From the NCBI RefSeq assembly GCF_037969765.1, contig NZ_CP150207.1, forward strand, positions 2,969,001 to 3,033,000: 64,000 nt of DNA. The letters are read 5' to 3'. Source of the DNA: Paenibacillus sp. FSL W8-0186 (GTDB lineage: Bacteria > Bacillota > Bacilli > Paenibacillales > Paenibacillaceae). The notes below the pieces were generated by a model. It was not told the DNA's origin. It made no database searches and worked only from the letters and a program-made list of their open reading frames with translations. The stretch's first letter is position 1. Every line of letters starts with the position of its first letter. Made by a program: the position numbers and the translations under genes. This document shows positions 25,962 through 35,733 of this stretch, in pieces.

Positions 25962-28241
25962 CTATTCTTCGGCCCGCTGCAAATCCAGCTTCCCGCTCAT
26001 GGAATCGGCGAGCACGATCCGCGCCTTGAAATCGCCTTCGGGCTGCTTGAAGGTCAGCAGCTGCGTTTGACCCTTGCCGGCCAATGAAGTCAGCATATTC
26101 ACGGAAATATTCTTACCTGCGTATTCCTTCCAAATGACAAATCCGCAGCCTTGTTTATAATGCGTGCAGCCATACCCTTTGCGCCCTTCGATAAGCTGGC
26201 CGCCGCAGCCCTCCCGCGGGCAGGGCGCAAGCGGCTGCAATGAGCCTGGCGCTGAGCCGCTTACGCGTTTTTTCTCTGCCGTGTCCGGTCTTTTGAGTTC
26301 GTTTCCTCCGCTCTGTTCTGAACCAGACGCCTTGCGCTGGGCCGAACTTTTCGCTTTCGGGCCTTTCCCGCGCCCGCCCTTCCGCTCTTCCTCCTTGATC
26401 TCGAATAGGGAAGCATCCGCCTTTGGCTGGACCCGGACTTTATCGATGATCGACAGCGTGAAGCGCTTGACGTTCTCCATGAATTTCTCTCTGGCCGCCT
26501 CACCCTTCGAAATTTGGTATAGCCTGCGCTCCCACTGCCCGGTCATCTCCGGCGAGGTCAGCAGCTCGATACCGGCATGGCGAATGAGCTCGATGGCCGT
26601 CCTTCCTTTTTGGGTTACGGTAATCCGCTTACCCTGCATCGTAATGTAACCGACGTTTTTGAGGCGTTCAATCGTCGCGGCCCGTGTAGCTGGCGTGCCG
26701 AGCCCTGCGTCTTTCATCGCGTCCCGCAGCTCCTCGTTCTCGAGCTGCTTCCCAGCGCTCTCCATCGCTTTCAGCAGCGTCCCCTCCGTATAAGCCTTTG
26801 GCGGCTGGGTAGCCTTCTCCTTCGCCTGTGCATCCAGGCACTGAACTGGCTTATCCTTCTCGACGTGGAACGGTTCGCTAACCAGTTCTTCCTGCTCCTC
26901 TTCCTCATCCTTCTTCTTCCCACGGCTGCCAGCCCGCGGATCTTCAGGCTGACATACTTTCCAGCCCAGGGATAGCAGTTCTTTCACATTCGTCTTGAAG
27001 GTTTCGCCGGCAACCTCGGTGAGCACGGTATGCTGCTTGTACTCCGCAGGCGGATAGAAATGCGAGAGAAAGCGGCGAATCACCAGATCATACACATTCT
27101 GCTCTTCCTTGCTGAGCGTCCCGGCCCGCCGAAGCGTCGGCAGGATCGCATGGTGATCCTCGACCCGCGCCGGGTTGCAGACCGATTTATTGCCTACGTG
27201 CACAAGCCTAGGATTCGCCCCCTCCACCAGCTGCTGGTAAGGACCGGATTTGAGCATATGCAGTGCTTTATGCATCCCGTCGATATTTTGCTCTGTCACA
27301 TAGTTAGAATTCGTCCGGGGGTAAGAGATCACTTTATGCCGTTCATAGAGCACCTGGGCTAGATCCAAGGTCTTCTTGGCCGAATAGCCGTATTTGGCGT
27401 TCGCGTCACGCTGCAGCAGCGTCAAATCATACAGTTTGAACGGATATTCCTTCGTATCCTTGACCTCGTACTCGCTAATCCGGCCTGCCTTGCCCCGCAC
27501 TTTATCCGCGATAGCTGCCGCCTTCTCCGCATCTGTTAGACGATCACCCTGCCAGGTCCCCGTATACTTGCGGCCAAGCTGCTCCAGCTCCGCCTTAATT
27601 TCATAGTAGGTCAACGAATCAAAGCTCTCGATTTCCTTTTGCCGGTCGTAAATAAGCGCCAACACCGGAGTCTGCACCCGGCCGACGGACAGCAGCGTAC
27701 GATGCTTAGTCGTAAAAGCGCGCGACGCGTTCATGCCGATTAGCCAATCCGCTTCGCTTCGCGCTCTCGCCGCCTGCGTCAAATTCTCAAATTCCGCCTC
27801 CTCATGCAATGAATCGAAGCCCTTCTGGATACTCTCCGCCGTCAAATCGGAAATCCACAGCCGCTTAACGGGCTGCGTCAGCTTCAGCTGCTGTTGGATC
27901 AAAGCGAATATGTACTGGCCTTCCCTCCCGGCATCGCAGGCATTGACGATGCAATTACAGCGCTTGGCCACTTCGCCGATGGTCTTCAGCTGATCCTTCG
28001 TTCTCGGATTAGGCACGATCTTGAATCGATCGGGCAGGATCGGCAAATCGCCGAAGTTCCAGCGTTTGTATTTCTCATCATAAGCGTCCGGCTCCGCCAG
28101 TCCTAGTAAATGGCCGATCGCCCAAGTGATGATGTAATTCTCGCCTTCCAAATACGATCGATTATTTTTCGCTCTCGGTTCGATGACGGCAGCGATCGTT
28201 CGACCCATGTCCGGTTTCTCTGCGATTACGAGCGTTTTCAT
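25962..28241 (-). CDS. topB: DNA topoisomerase III TopB
   Basis: 759-residue type IA topoisomerase. N-terminal TOPRIM domain (VIAEKPDMGR; NACDAGREGQ with the metal-binding DxD-type site), the active-site Tyr in KVISYPRTNSNY, and the MNASRAFT and GRVQTPVLALI segments of the toroid. A Lys/Glu-rich insertion near 435-450 and a low-complexity linker near 640-680 precede a C-terminal Cys-bearing ribbon (CPREGCGGQL, YGCTHYKQGCGF) and a small terminal beta unit. It relaxes and decatenates single-stranded DNA regions. Slightly longer than the B. subtilis enzyme owing to these insertions. Single-gene unit. Confidence 0.95.
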   Translation of the reverse strand: MKTLVIAEKPDMGRTIAAVIEPRAKNNRSYLEGENYIITWAIGHLLGLAEPDAYDEKYKRWNFGDLPILPDRFKIVPNPRTKDQLKTIGEVAKRCNCIVNACDAGREGQYIFALIQQQLKLTQPVKRLWISDLTAESIQKGFDSLHEEAEFENLTQAARARSEADWLIGMNASRAFTTKHRTLLSVGRVQTPVLALIYDRQKEIESFDSLTYYEIKAELEQLGRKYTGTWQGDRLTDAEKAAAIADKVRGKAGRISEYEVKDTKEYPFKLYDLTLLQRDANAKYGYSAKKTLDLAQVLYERHKVISYPRTNSNYVTEQNIDGMHKALHMLKSGPYQQLVEGANPRLVHVGNKSVCNPARVEDHHAILPTLRRAGTLSKEEQNVYDLVIRRFLSHFYPPAEYKQHTVLTEVAGETFKTNVKELLSLGWKVCQPEDPRAGSRGKKKDEEEEQEELVSEPFHVEKDKPVQCLDAQAKEKATQPPKAYTEGTLLKAMESAGKQLENEELRDAMKDAGLGTPATRAATIERLKNVGYITMQGKRITVTQKGRTAIELIRHAGIELLTSPEMTGQWERRLYQISKGEAAREKFMENVKRFTLSIIDKVRVQPKADASLFEIKEEERKGGRGKGPKAKSSAQRKASGSEQSGGNELKRPDTAEKKRVSGSAPGSLQPLAPCPREGCGGQLIEGRKGYGCTHYKQGCGFVIWKEYAGKNISVNMLTSLAGKGQTQLLTFKQPEGDFKARIVLADSMSGKLDLQRAEE

Positions 28242-28300
28242 CGGTTAAGCCGCCTTTCTATTACAATTACGTCTTCATTTCCTGTCATAGCCAAAACAAA

Positions 28301-28321
28301 GAGCTGCGCTCCGCGCAGCTC
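28301..28321 (-). terminator. Terminator of the thyA-dfrA operon
   Basis: GAGCTGCGC/GCGCAGCTC stem with a 3-base loop, followed on the minus strand by TTTGTTTTGG; 56 bases after the dfrA stop. Confidence 0.78.
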
Positions 28322-28377
28322 CGATGCACACTCTATTATATCATATTTTAGAAGATTGCTGGTTTAATTTCTATTCT

Positions 28378-28869
28378 TTAGCCCTTGCGCCGTTCATAGA
28401 TCATAAAGCGGTGATCATATACATTTTTCTCATCCCGAATACCAGGGATCTCCTCGGCTAAGGCAAACTGCGACCAGTCCAGCGGCGGAAAATGGACGTC
28501 TCCTTCAAACGCTGCGTCGATCCGGGTAACGAACAAACGGTCGGCATGCGGAATAAACTGCCCGTACACGCTGCCTCCGCCGATAATCATCAAATCAACG
28601 TCCTTCGCAATTTCCAAAACCTCGTCTACTGAATGCATTACTTCGGCACCCTCAGCTTTATATGAACGGTCACCCGTCAGTACGATATTCCGGCGTCCAG
28701 GAAGCGGCCTGACTCTTAAGGACTCCCATGTTTTTCGGCCCATGACGACCGTTTTGCCCTTAGTGTTCTGTTTAAAAAAATTCATGTCGTTTGGCAATCT
28801 CCAGGGCAAATCATTGCCCTTCCCAACCAAGCCATTTTGATCCATGGCCCAAATTAGCGAAATGCCCAT
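28378..28869 (-). CDS. dfrA: Dihydrofolate reductase
   Basis: 163 residues, standard size. Reduces dihydrofolate to tetrahydrofolate with NADPH. Motifs: ISLIWAMDQNGLVGKGNDLPWRLP-type N-terminal folate/NADPH loop (Asp of the LPWRLPND segment, catalytic acid), VVMGRKTWESL (NADPH-binding) and MIIGGGSVYGQF. Follows thyA by 41 bases, the usual coupling, since ThyA generates dihydrofolate. Confidence 0.95.
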   Translation of the reverse strand: MGISLIWAMDQNGLVGKGNDLPWRLPNDMNFFKQNTKGKTVVMGRKTWESLRVRPLPGRRNIVLTGDRSYKAEGAEVMHSVDEVLEIAKDVDLMIIGGGSVYGQFIPHADRLFVTRIDAAFEGDVHFPPLDWSQFALAEEIPGIRDEKNVYDHRFMIYERRKG

Positions 28870-28910
28870 ATAGCCCTCCCCCTTTGTTCTCCTCTATTCA
28901 ACTGCGGATG

Positions 28911-29705
28911 CTATACGGCTACCGTTGCTTTGATCGCCGGATGATGCTGATAACCAACAAACTCGAAATCTTCATACACGTAATCAAAGATCGAATCCGG
29001 CTTGCGTTTGATCACCAGTTGCGGCAGCTCATAAGGCTCTCGTGTCAACTGCGTCTTTACCTGCTCCAAATGATTGCTATAGATGTGGACATCCCCGCCG
29101 GACCAGACGAATTCGCCAACCTCAAGCCCGCATTGCTGTGCCACCATATGGGTCAAGAGCGCATAGCTGGCAATATTGAATGGCAGACCAAGGAATGTAT
29201 CGACGGACCGCATCGTCAGCATGCACGACAGCTTCCCGTCCGCCACATAAAATTGAAACACGAAATGACATGGCGGCAGCTTCATGTTATCGACCTCCGC
29301 CACATTCCAGGCGCTGACGAGATGGCGGCGTGAATCGGGGTTGTTCTTGATTGCTTCGATCACGTTGGCAATCTGATCGATCTTTCTGCCGTCCGGCGCT
29401 TCCCAGGATCGCCACTGCGAGCCGTACACCGGACCAAGGTCGCCGTTCTCGTCCGCCCATTCATCCCAAATACGAACGCCATTTTCTTTTAGATAAGCTA
29501 TATTCGTGTCCCCTTTGAGGAACCATAGCAGTTCATGAATAACCGACTTCAAATGGATTCGCTTCGTTGTGACAAGCGGAAATCCTTGACTCAGATCAAA
29601 GCGAAGCTGGCGGCCGAATACGGACAGCGTGCCCGTGCCCGTGCGGTCTTCCTTGACCGTTCCGTTATCCAGCACATCCTGCAGTAAATCTAAATATGCT
29701 TTCAT
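28911..29705 (-). CDS. thyA: Thymidylate synthase ThyA
   Basis: 264 residues from ATG 29705 behind GGGGTG; a GTG three codons upstream is less likely because 264 is the classic length. Converts dUMP and methylene-tetrahydrofolate to dTMP and dihydrofolate. Motifs: DRTGTGT near residue 20, [16 protein letters not shown], the active-site Cys in [12 protein letters not shown], the QRSVD-like [18 protein letters not shown] and the [10 protein letters not shown] dUMP site. First gene of thyA-dfrA, with its own promoter. Confidence 0.96.
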   Translation of the reverse strand: MKAYLDLLQDVLDNGTVKEDRTGTGTLSVFGRQLRFDLSQGFPLVTTKRIHLKSVIHELLWFLKGDTNIAYLKENGVRIWDEWADENGDLGPVYGSQWRSWEAPDGRKIDQIANVIEAIKNNPDSRRHLVSAWNVAEVDNMKLPPCHFVFQFYVADGKLSCMLTMRSVDTFLGLPFNIASYALLTHMVAQQCGLEVGEFVWSGGDVHIYSNHLEQVKTQLTREPYELPQLVIKRKPDSIFDYVYEDFEFVGYQHHPAIKATVAV

Positions 29706-29747
29706 GTATCGCACCCCGTACTATAGTCTATTATCAAATTCTAACTC

Positions 29748-29753
29748 ATTATA
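29748..29753 (-). promoter_or_regulatory. Extended -10 promoter of thyA-dfrA
   Basis: Minus-strand TGCTATAAT, an extended -10 element with consensus TATAAT, about 45 bases before the thyA start; no convincing -35. Confidence 0.6.
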
Positions 29754-29811
29754 GCAAAGTGTTCCGCAGATTGGGAGCATAGACTCGTTTAAAGATACGC
29801 CAACTGCAGTA

Positions 29812-30243
29812 TTACTTCGCGCGAACGCCCTCGTCATAATAGGCTACCTCGGCGCCTCGGCGCACAATATCCCTAAGCTTCTCCTTGTAATAGGGCATCA
29901 GCTCATCGGCGCGCTCTACATCGATCCATTCGATGGCTGCAATTTCATCCGGCCTGACAATCTCCATCCGACCTCCGGTAATCCGCCCGCGGAAAGTCAC
30001 GAAGACGACATGCTGCCCAAGCTCCGTAAACAAGCCTTCATTGACTGCCACTACGCCGCCGATTTCCACGTCCAGCCCGGTCTCCTCCTTCGCTTCGCGG
30101 ATCGCTGCCGTTTCCAGCGTCTCTCCTTGCTCTACCGAGCCTCCCGGAAGGGTCCATGCATCCCTGCTATAGTTTTTGACCATCAGGATTTTCGTCTCGT
30201 CTTCATTAAGCAGCAGCGTATATACGACATCAACACGTCTCAT
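29812..30243 (-). CDS. Nudix hydrolase
   Basis: 143 residues with a complete Nudix box: Gly-Gly at the start of GGSVEQGETLETAAIREAKE, then ETGL, fitting Gx5Ex7REUxEExGU (about residues 34-57). Such enzymes cleave nucleoside diphosphates linked to another group; the substrate is not evident. ATG follows AAGGAAG. It lies 26 bases downstream of the LysE-type gene, likely co-transcribed. Confidence 0.9.
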   Translation of the reverse strand: MRRVDVVYTLLLNEDETKILMVKNYSRDAWTLPGGSVEQGETLETAAIREAKEETGLDVEIGGVVAVNEGLFTELGQHVVFVTFRGRITGGRMEIVRPDEIAAIEWIDVERADELMPYYKEKLRDIVRRGAEVAYYDEGVRAK

Positions 30244-30269
30244 ATGAACTTACTTCCTTTCCCCTTACA

Positions 30270-30881
30270 TTAAGATGAACGAATCATTCTAACCGCAAAA
30301 TACAGAATCAATACGCCTACAACGCCGTCCAGTATTTGAAGCAGCGTCTTGGGCAGAAATTGCCCGATAATGCTGCCGCCCAAGGCGACAAACAGCAGGA
30401 AAACCAGCGTTGACAATACCGTTCCTAAGCCAAAAGCATAAATCCCTGTTTTGCTTAAACCGCCTTCGGCAATTTTGGCTGTAAACAATCCCGCCCAGAA
30501 TACAATCGTTAGCGGATTGGAGGCTGTAAGCAGAAGACTGGACAGAAAAGGCCTGTCCACCTCAGCAACGTTCGATATGCGAAAATGGGACAGCAGCTCT
30601 ATGCCAAAGGCCGATAATACCAGGTTCATCCCAAATGCAAGCAGCACGGCAAAGCCGAATATGCGCAATCCCCGGTTAACTTCAGGCCGCTCCATAAAGG
30701 AAGCTACGCCAAAGACAGCCAGCAGGATGAACATCGCATCGACGAAGGTGACGGCCGCCACCCCGGCCGCTGCTTCCAGCAGCCCTTGCTTGCTCGCCAC
30801 ATTAAAAATATATATACATACAGGGCCAACAGCCAGCTGCAAAATCATCCCGAACCTGAAACCTCTTAAAACAACCATCAT
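30270..30881 (-). CDS. LysE-family transporter
   Basis: About 203 residues with six hydrophobic segments; the N-terminal GMILQLAVGPVCIYIF and the central TASNPLTIVFWAGLF match the LysE/RhtB amino acid exporter family. The frame opens at a GTG at 30899; ATG at 30881 behind GGGGG fits better. Probably an exporter of an amino acid or similar solute. Middle gene of a run VOC - nucleotidyltransferase - LysE - Nudix on the minus strand. Confidence 0.88.
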   Translation of the reverse strand: MMVVLRGFRFGMILQLAVGPVCIYIFNVASKQGLLEAAAGVAAVTFVDAMFILLAVFGVASFMERPEVNRGLRIFGFAVLLAFGMNLVLSAFGIELLSHFRISNVAEVDRPFLSSLLLTASNPLTIVFWAGLFTAKIAEGGLSKTGIYAFGLGTVLSTLVFLLFVALGGSIIGQFLPKTLLQILDGVVGVLILYFAVRMIRSS

Positions 30882-30941
30882 TGCAGTTTCCCCCGGCACC
30901 AGAATGCAGCATCAATTAAGCATCTTTGCAAGCGTTGAGGA

Positions 30942-31523
30942 TTAATCGGTGATCCAAGTGAGCAAAGGCCAGTCCTGCAGCCAGTTTTTCCTGCGAACCC
31001 TCTCCAAATAGTATAGCTGATCCGTAAAAAGAGGACTTCGCCGCACCACCATGCACAACAAATCGTCCAAACCATAAGGAGCACACAGCTCCAATTCATC
31101 TTGATCTGTCAAACGAACTCCAATAGCCGTGGCGGTCTCTGGCCACCTGCTCATCGCATCCGCCGTTGACGTATAGGGCGGAGCTCCGTTGCGGATATGC
31201 ATTCGCGCCTGATTTTTCACCGACCATCGCGGATTGCCGCTCTCTTCGATCAACCGCAATTGCAGCGCTTCATCCCGCTTTGTACTGCAGAGCCGTGGAT
31301 CGAAATAAACTACATCGATATCTTCATGGCGAAGGCGAGCGTCATAGCCATGCAAGCAGTCCCATATGTAACCCCGAATATACCCGGCAGCAATATAACA
31401 GTCAGGCAATCCCAGACTCCTAACAGCGCGCAAATCCTGTATCAACGGCTCGCAATCCCTAAGTAGCCGCTTTACACGCTCTGCATCCGTACCCCCGCCC
31501 TTGCTCAATGACAGTTTATTCAT
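30942..31523 (-). CDS. Nucleotidyltransferase-family protein (NTP_transf_6 type)
   Basis: 193 residues. CYIAAGYIRGYIWDCLHG (about 42-59) followed by EDIDVVYFD supplies the metal-binding Asp pair of the nucleotidyltransferase fold, as in the family formerly called DUF925. Function of the family is not established. ATG at 31523 lies one base after the stop of the VOC gene, so translation is coupled. Confidence 0.82.
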   Translation of the reverse strand: MNKLSLSKGGGTDAERVKRLLRDCEPLIQDLRAVRSLGLPDCYIAAGYIRGYIWDCLHGYDARLRHEDIDVVYFDPRLCSTKRDEALQLRLIEESGNPRWSVKNQARMHIRNGAPPYTSTADAMSRWPETATAIGVRLTDQDELELCAPYGLDDLLCMVVRRSPLFTDQLYYLERVRRKNWLQDWPLLTWITD

Positions 31524-31524
31524 C

Positions 31525-31989
31525 TCACGAAAAAACTCCCGAGAGCTTTTCCCATTCGTTCAAGGAGAGTTTATCCGTAATGTGCCTTAATTCATCTGGC
31601 ACCTCAATATAACAGATCAGCTCAAGACTGTTGCCGTCCGGATCGTTGAAATAAACCGAAGCATTGCCTTGGTTCGGCCGTACAAAAGGCTGTACCGTGC
31701 TTCTGCTCCCAAATGGAACAGCCTCGACTTCGATCGATGCGAGCCAATCCAGGGATCGTTTCAAATCGTCATATGCCACGCGGAACGCAATATGCCGTAA
31801 GGACGGATGGTAGGGAGTTTCATACTCCGAGCCTTCCCACAGTCCGAGCCAACTGAGACCTTCCTCGATCCAATAAAACGCCGTATCCTCATCCCGCCAG
31901 GCTAATTTTAGTCCCAATTTGCTGTAGAAGGCCATTGAGGCCTCTAAATTTTTGACCGGCAAATGCGCCTCATACAGACCTTGAATCAT
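31525..31989 (-). CDS. VOC-superfamily (glyoxalase-like) protein
   Basis: 154 residues from ATG 31989 behind GGAGGGG (frame open to 32034). Two beta-alpha-beta-beta-beta units: the first starts IQGLYEAHLPVKNLEASMAFY, the second SLRHIAFRVAYDDLKRSLDWL and ends VYFNDPDGNSLELICY. His in EAHLP and RHIAF and Glu in LELIC are the likely metal ligands. May be a dioxygenase, glyoxalase or thiol transferase; the sequence does not decide. Coupled with the nucleotidyltransferase gene. Confidence 0.85.
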   Translation of the reverse strand: MIQGLYEAHLPVKNLEASMAFYSKLGLKLAWRDEDTAFYWIEEGLSWLGLWEGSEYETPYHPSLRHIAFRVAYDDLKRSLDWLASIEVEAVPFGSRSTVQPFVRPNQGNASVYFNDPDGNSLELICYIEVPDELRHITDKLSLNEWEKLSGVFS

Positions 31990-32115
31990 TCCAATCCCCT
32001 CCATAAAGCAGCAATTTCCATTGCAGTCATGCATCTGCCGCCACTTATGTAATTACATCATATTGTAAAGCAATTGGCCGCTTATTTAAATGACAAAAAA
32101 AGCACTTTCCGGTGA

Positions 32116-33036
32116 TTACAAGTCATAAGGCATGCCTGTTTCCCTACTGCGGTTTGCGGCTTCCAAGAAGCTGATTACTGCAAGGGTTTCCTCCGGAGCT
32201 ACCGGAGATATTCCCTTGCGAAAAAAATGAACGACCTGCTCCAGCAGGCTCTCATAATACGGCTTGCCTCCAGGGTGAATACCTACATGATCACTGCCGC
32301 GCTCTCTGTGAATGACGGCACCAAAGCTGCCGCCCTGCCGCCTGCCCCGCACAACGCCAATCCGGCCATCCGCCCAGGTCCCCGTCATCACTTCATGACC
32401 GCCGCTGCAAAGCGTATGAACCTGGCAGCTGCTATGCCCCATAATCGCGAACAGCATCTCTGCTGCGTGAATGCCATACCAGAAATAATCCGCCTGACCA
32501 TGCACGAATGGCATCGGCCCGTACACATCCGCCCCGATAATATCGCCGTGGCCAACACGCTTTAGCGCATCTGTCAAAGCTGAAGCATAACGAAGTGATG
32601 AGGCACTCATGATCGGCACGCTATAATGTTCGGCAAGAGCGACTATGGCCCGTGCATCAGCAAGACATGTGGCAAAGGGTTTATCAATAAATACCGGTTT
32701 CCCGTAAGGAGCCACTTTACTGAACTGCTCCAGATGCGTGCTGCCGTCAACCGACTCGATCATGATCACATCCGCCGCTTCCGCAACAGCTTCGATGCTG
32801 CCAAGCATGGGCACGCCATATTCCTGAATTAGTTCGTTCTTATACCGGTCCACACGGCTGTAACTTAATTCCATGCGCGAGGAACCGCCAGGATAGGCGC
32901 AGCCAATCGTTATGCCGTGGAGACAGGAAGCATCCGCAGCCTGATGGCGATGCAGTAGCGCCGCAAAAATGCTGACATGCGAAGTATCTAGACCGATCAT
33001 CCCAATCTGAAGAGGGCGCTCCAGCTTGATCACCAC
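32116..33036 (-). CDS. Gfo/Idh/MocA-family oxidoreductase
   Basis: 306 residues. N-terminal Rossmann domain opens LQIGMIGLDTSHVSIFAALL, where the usual GxGxxG is altered to GxIGLDTSH, followed by VIMIESVDGSTHLEQ and the catalytic-Lys motif FIDKPFA (family EKP). C-terminal alpha/beta substrate domain with DYFWYGIHAAEMLF. Likely an NAD(P)-dependent sugar or inositol dehydrogenase; the changed dinucleotide loop is shared by a subgroup that also starts with LDTSH, from memory. GTG start with weak ribosome site. Apparently a single gene. Confidence 0.82.
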   Translation of the reverse strand: MVIKLERPLQIGMIGLDTSHVSIFAALLHRHQAADASCLHGITIGCAYPGGSSRMELSYSRVDRYKNELIQEYGVPMLGSIEAVAEAADVIMIESVDGSTHLEQFSKVAPYGKPVFIDKPFATCLADARAIVALAEHYSVPIMSASSLRYASALTDALKRVGHGDIIGADVYGPMPFVHGQADYFWYGIHAAEMLFAIMGHSSCQVHTLCSGGHEVMTGTWADGRIGVVRGRRQGGSFGAVIHRERGSDHVGIHPGGKPYYESLLEQVVHFFRKGISPVAPEETLAVISFLEAANRSRETGMPYDL

Positions 33037-33144
33037 GCTTTCAGGTATTTTCGAGCCTTTTGCTGTTTATTTTATGAGTCATGGGAGCCATTTCTTCCTG
33101 TTGCGTTGTATTGATGACCAAAGAACAATAAGCCAGCGCAAAAA

Positions 33145-33164
33145 AAGAGCGCCTTCGCACTCTT
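33145..33164 (-). terminator. Terminator of the stalk-domain gene
   Basis: Minus-strand AAGAGTGC/GCGCTCTT stem (one U.G pair, 4-base loop) followed by seven T; 22 bases after the stop. Confidence 0.75.
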
Positions 33165-33185
33165 CTTACTGAACTTCTGCTGTTG

Positions 33186-34022
33186 TCATTTTGCCTGAAA
33201 AGAAACTCCGTCAAACGCAAATGTATTCATTGTTGTTGCCGGGGCTCCCTGAATGGTCTCAGCGTCATCCTCCAGCAAACTTAACGTCCTCCAAAAGTAA
33301 AGCACATCGTCCTGGATATGGTACCCTGCCACAGTGAGCGAATAAGATCCCGGTATCATCGCATTCATTTCCTTCGTGATGCCCTTCCAGGCTTCTACAA
33401 CCCGTCCTTCCTCCATGTACCAGAGATGGACGATTTCAACGTCCAGTCCAGTGCCTCCGGTTCGCTCCACGGTCTCGTACAGCAGCTTATCGCCTACTCG
33501 AACAGGCGCTCCCGGCTTTAAGGTCTCTACCTTCCATGGGCTCTCGAAAATCAGTCGATAATTCCCCCTTGCATCGCGGTCAAACATAAAATAATGGCCA
33601 AGATGCACTCCCCCGTCGATCGCAGCTACTACTTCTGCTTCCCCATCCCCATCGAGGTCGATCAGTTCGTAGGACAAACCCTCTACATAATAATTGTCTT
33701 CTTTCCCTTGTTCAACAATCCAGTCCGTTACCTGCTGTTTCGTAATTTCATCTCCCCGACCATTGCCCGCTCTATCCGAATCGGATACGATATCTATTCT
33801 ATCGCTTTGCTTGTTCCAGTTCACTGTATAACCTAGTTCTTTGGCTAGAGGAAGAAGCGGGGCGTAAACTTCCCCGTCAGTTACTTCAAACCGGGACTTT
33901 AGTTGCTGTCCATCCAACGTTACAATTAACGGATGATCCGCTTCCACCGGAGGGGTTACCGTTATGCCAATTACCAACAAAGCTGCAACAGCTAAGGATC
34001 TGGCCTTGTCCTTATACTGCAT
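33186..34022 (-). CDS. Secreted protein with copper-amine-oxidase-N-like stalk domain
   Basis: 278 residues: signal peptide (hydrophobic AVAALLVIGITVTPPVEA, about 10-28), then a stalk-like domain (VTLDGQQLKSRFEVTDGEVYAPLLPLAKELGYTVNW-like region, about 33-75) as found repeated in Paenibacillus surface proteins, then a domain with the loop DLDGDGEAEVVAAIDGG that may bind Ca2+. No enzyme motif is seen; the enzyme called amine oxidase is not implied. Function unknown; exported. Confidence 0.72.
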   Translation of the reverse strand: MQYKDKARSLAVAALLVIGITVTPPVEADHPLIVTLDGQQLKSRFEVTDGEVYAPLLPLAKELGYTVNWNKQSDRIDIVSDSDRAGNGRGDEITKQQVTDWIVEQGKEDNYYVEGLSYELIDLDGDGEAEVVAAIDGGVHLGHYFMFDRDARGNYRLIFESPWKVETLKPGAPVRVGDKLLYETVERTGGTGLDVEIVHLWYMEEGRVVEAWKGITKEMNAMIPGSYSLTVAGYHIQDDVLYFWRTLSLLEDDAETIQGAPATTMNTFAFDGVSFQAK

Positions 34023-34227
34023 CCATCCGTCCTTCCCTTCTCCGCAAGCGATTTCATATTAACATACAAGCTTTGTAAACTATAGTTACATCTTACCATT
34101 AATCTAACAGCTCTTGGTATATTTTTTGTAATTCTTTAAATTTAAATAGAGCTATAGAATTAGCGTAACACATGAATTTTACCAGATACACTCTTATTTT
34201 GTAATTATTTCTTTTGTGATAAAAAAA

Positions 34228-34267
34228 GAGCTGCCCGCAGGTTTATGTAAACCTGCAGAAGCAGCTC
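34228..34267 (-). terminator. Terminator of the pdh operon
   Basis: Two-step hairpin: outer GAGCTGC/GCAGCTC and inner GCAGGTTT/AAACCTGC, followed on the minus strand by seven T. Located 46 bases after the lpdA stop. Confidence 0.9.
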
Positions 34268-34313
34268 ATCCATATGCTTAGGAGTTTGTGTAACTCTTAG
34301 GAGTTACGTGAAT

Positions 34314-35729
34314 TTAACGTGAAATAATGTGGATCGGTTTGCCTTCGACAACCTCTGCTGCTTCCATCGCGATTTCGCCCAGTGTTGGGTGAGCGTGGAT
34401 CGTCAGGGAGATATCTTCAAGCGTCGCGCCCATTTCAATCGCCAGCGCAATTTCAGTAATGAGGTTGGATGCTTCGATACCAACGATTTGTGCGCCGATG
34501 ACAAGGTCGTTCTCCGCGTTGGCGACAAGCTTCATGAAGCCGTCTGGCTGGTTCAGGGATGTAGCGCGTCCGTTGGCCGCAAACGGGAATTTACCCGATT
34601 TCACTTTGATACCCTTTTCCTTCGCGTCCTTCTCGGTCAAGCCGACGCTGGAGCACTCAGGATCCGTAAATACAACGGAAGGAATCGCTTTGTAATCGAC
34701 AACAGATGGCAGTCCTGCAATGGCTTCAGCCGCCACTTTACCTTCGTAAGAAGCTTTGTGAGCGAGTGCCAGGCCAGGGACGATATCGCCGATTGCGAAG
34801 ATTTTCGGATTGGATGTACGGCCTTGATGATCGACTTTAACCAGCCCGCGATCGTCCAGCTCAACGCCAGCCAGGTCAAGACCCAGCTCTCCATCTGTGT
34901 TTGGACGACGTCCTACAGTAACAAGCAGGTAGTCCGCCGTAATTTCTTTGCTTTCACCATTAACGGAATATTTAACCGTAACGTTCTTGTCGGTTTGCAC
35001 CGCACTTTCCGCTTTCGCGTTCGTTACGATCTCGATGCCTGTTTTCTCCATGCTCTTCGCCACAAGACGAGTCATATCCTTATCGAAGCCAGGCAGTACC
35101 GTATCCATGCCCTCAATAATCGTTACTTTCGTACCGAACTTGGACAGCATTTGGCCAAGTTCTGCACCGATGTATCCGCCGCCGATAACGACCAGGCTCT
35201 CAGGAATTTCTTGAAGCTCGAGCGCTTCAGTAGAAGACAGAATGCGTCCACCAAATGGGAATGGCTTGAGTTCGATCGGACGGGAACCCGTTGCCAGGAT
35301 GCAATGTTTGAAACGGTAACGAGGTGCTTCGTATTCGTTGAATACGCGAGCTTCGTTCTCATTAATGAACATCACTTCGCCATTGAATACCTCGACTTTG
35401 TTGCCTTTCAACAAACCGCCGACGCCTTGAGTCATTTTTTTGACGACGCTGTTTTTGAATTCCTGTGTTTTCGAGAAATCCACTTTTACGTTCTCTACAG
35501 AAATACCGAATGCATCCGCATGTTTTGCAGACTCATATTGGTGTGCAGCGGAGATCAATGCTTTGGAAGGAATACATCCGCGGTTCAAGCACACACCGCC
35601 GAGCTCCGATTTATCTACGATCAGTACCTTTTGTCCGAGCTGGGCAGCGCGAATGGCTGCCACGTATCCGCCGGGACCTGCACCGACTACCAGTGTATCA
35701 ATATCAAGAGAAGCGTCTCCTACGACCAT
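34314..35729 (-). CDS. pdhD: Dihydrolipoyl dehydrogenase (E3) of pyruvate dehydrogenase
   Basis: 471-residue FAD disulfide reductase that reoxidises the lipoyl groups of E2 with NAD+. FAD site [19 protein letters not shown] near residue 14; the redox-active pair in [16 protein letters not shown] site [16 protein letters not shown]-binding [15 protein letters not shown]; and the C-terminal catalytic His in IHAHPTLGE. The redox motif has Arg between the Cys (CLNRGC) where many have Val. ATG follows GGAGG. Fourth gene of pdhABCD. Confidence 0.95.
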   Translation of the reverse strand: MVVGDASLDIDTLVVGAGPGGYVAAIRAAQLGQKVLIVDKSELGGVCLNRGCIPSKALISAAHQYESAKHADAFGISVENVKVDFSKTQEFKNSVVKKMTQGVGGLLKGNKVEVFNGEVMFINENEARVFNEYEAPRYRFKHCILATGSRPIELKPFPFGGRILSSTEALELQEIPESLVVIGGGYIGAELGQMLSKFGTKVTIIEGMDTVLPGFDKDMTRLVAKSMEKTGIEIVTNAKAESAVQTDKNVTVKYSVNGESKEITADYLLVTVGRRPNTDGELGLDLAGVELDDRGLVKVDHQGRTSNPKIFAIGDIVPGLALAHKASYEGKVAAEAIAGLPSVVDYKAIPSVVFTDPECSSVGLTEKDAKEKGIKVKSGKFPFAANGRATSLNQPDGFMKLVANAENDLVIGAQIVGIEASNLITEIALAIEMGATLEDISLTIHAHPTLGEIAMEAAEVVEGKPIHIISR

Positions 35730-35733
35730 GTTG

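Noticed and set aside
33186..34022. Copper amine oxidase enzyme
   Set aside because: Only the stalk-like N-terminal domain is shared; no TPQ active-site motif or catalytic domain.
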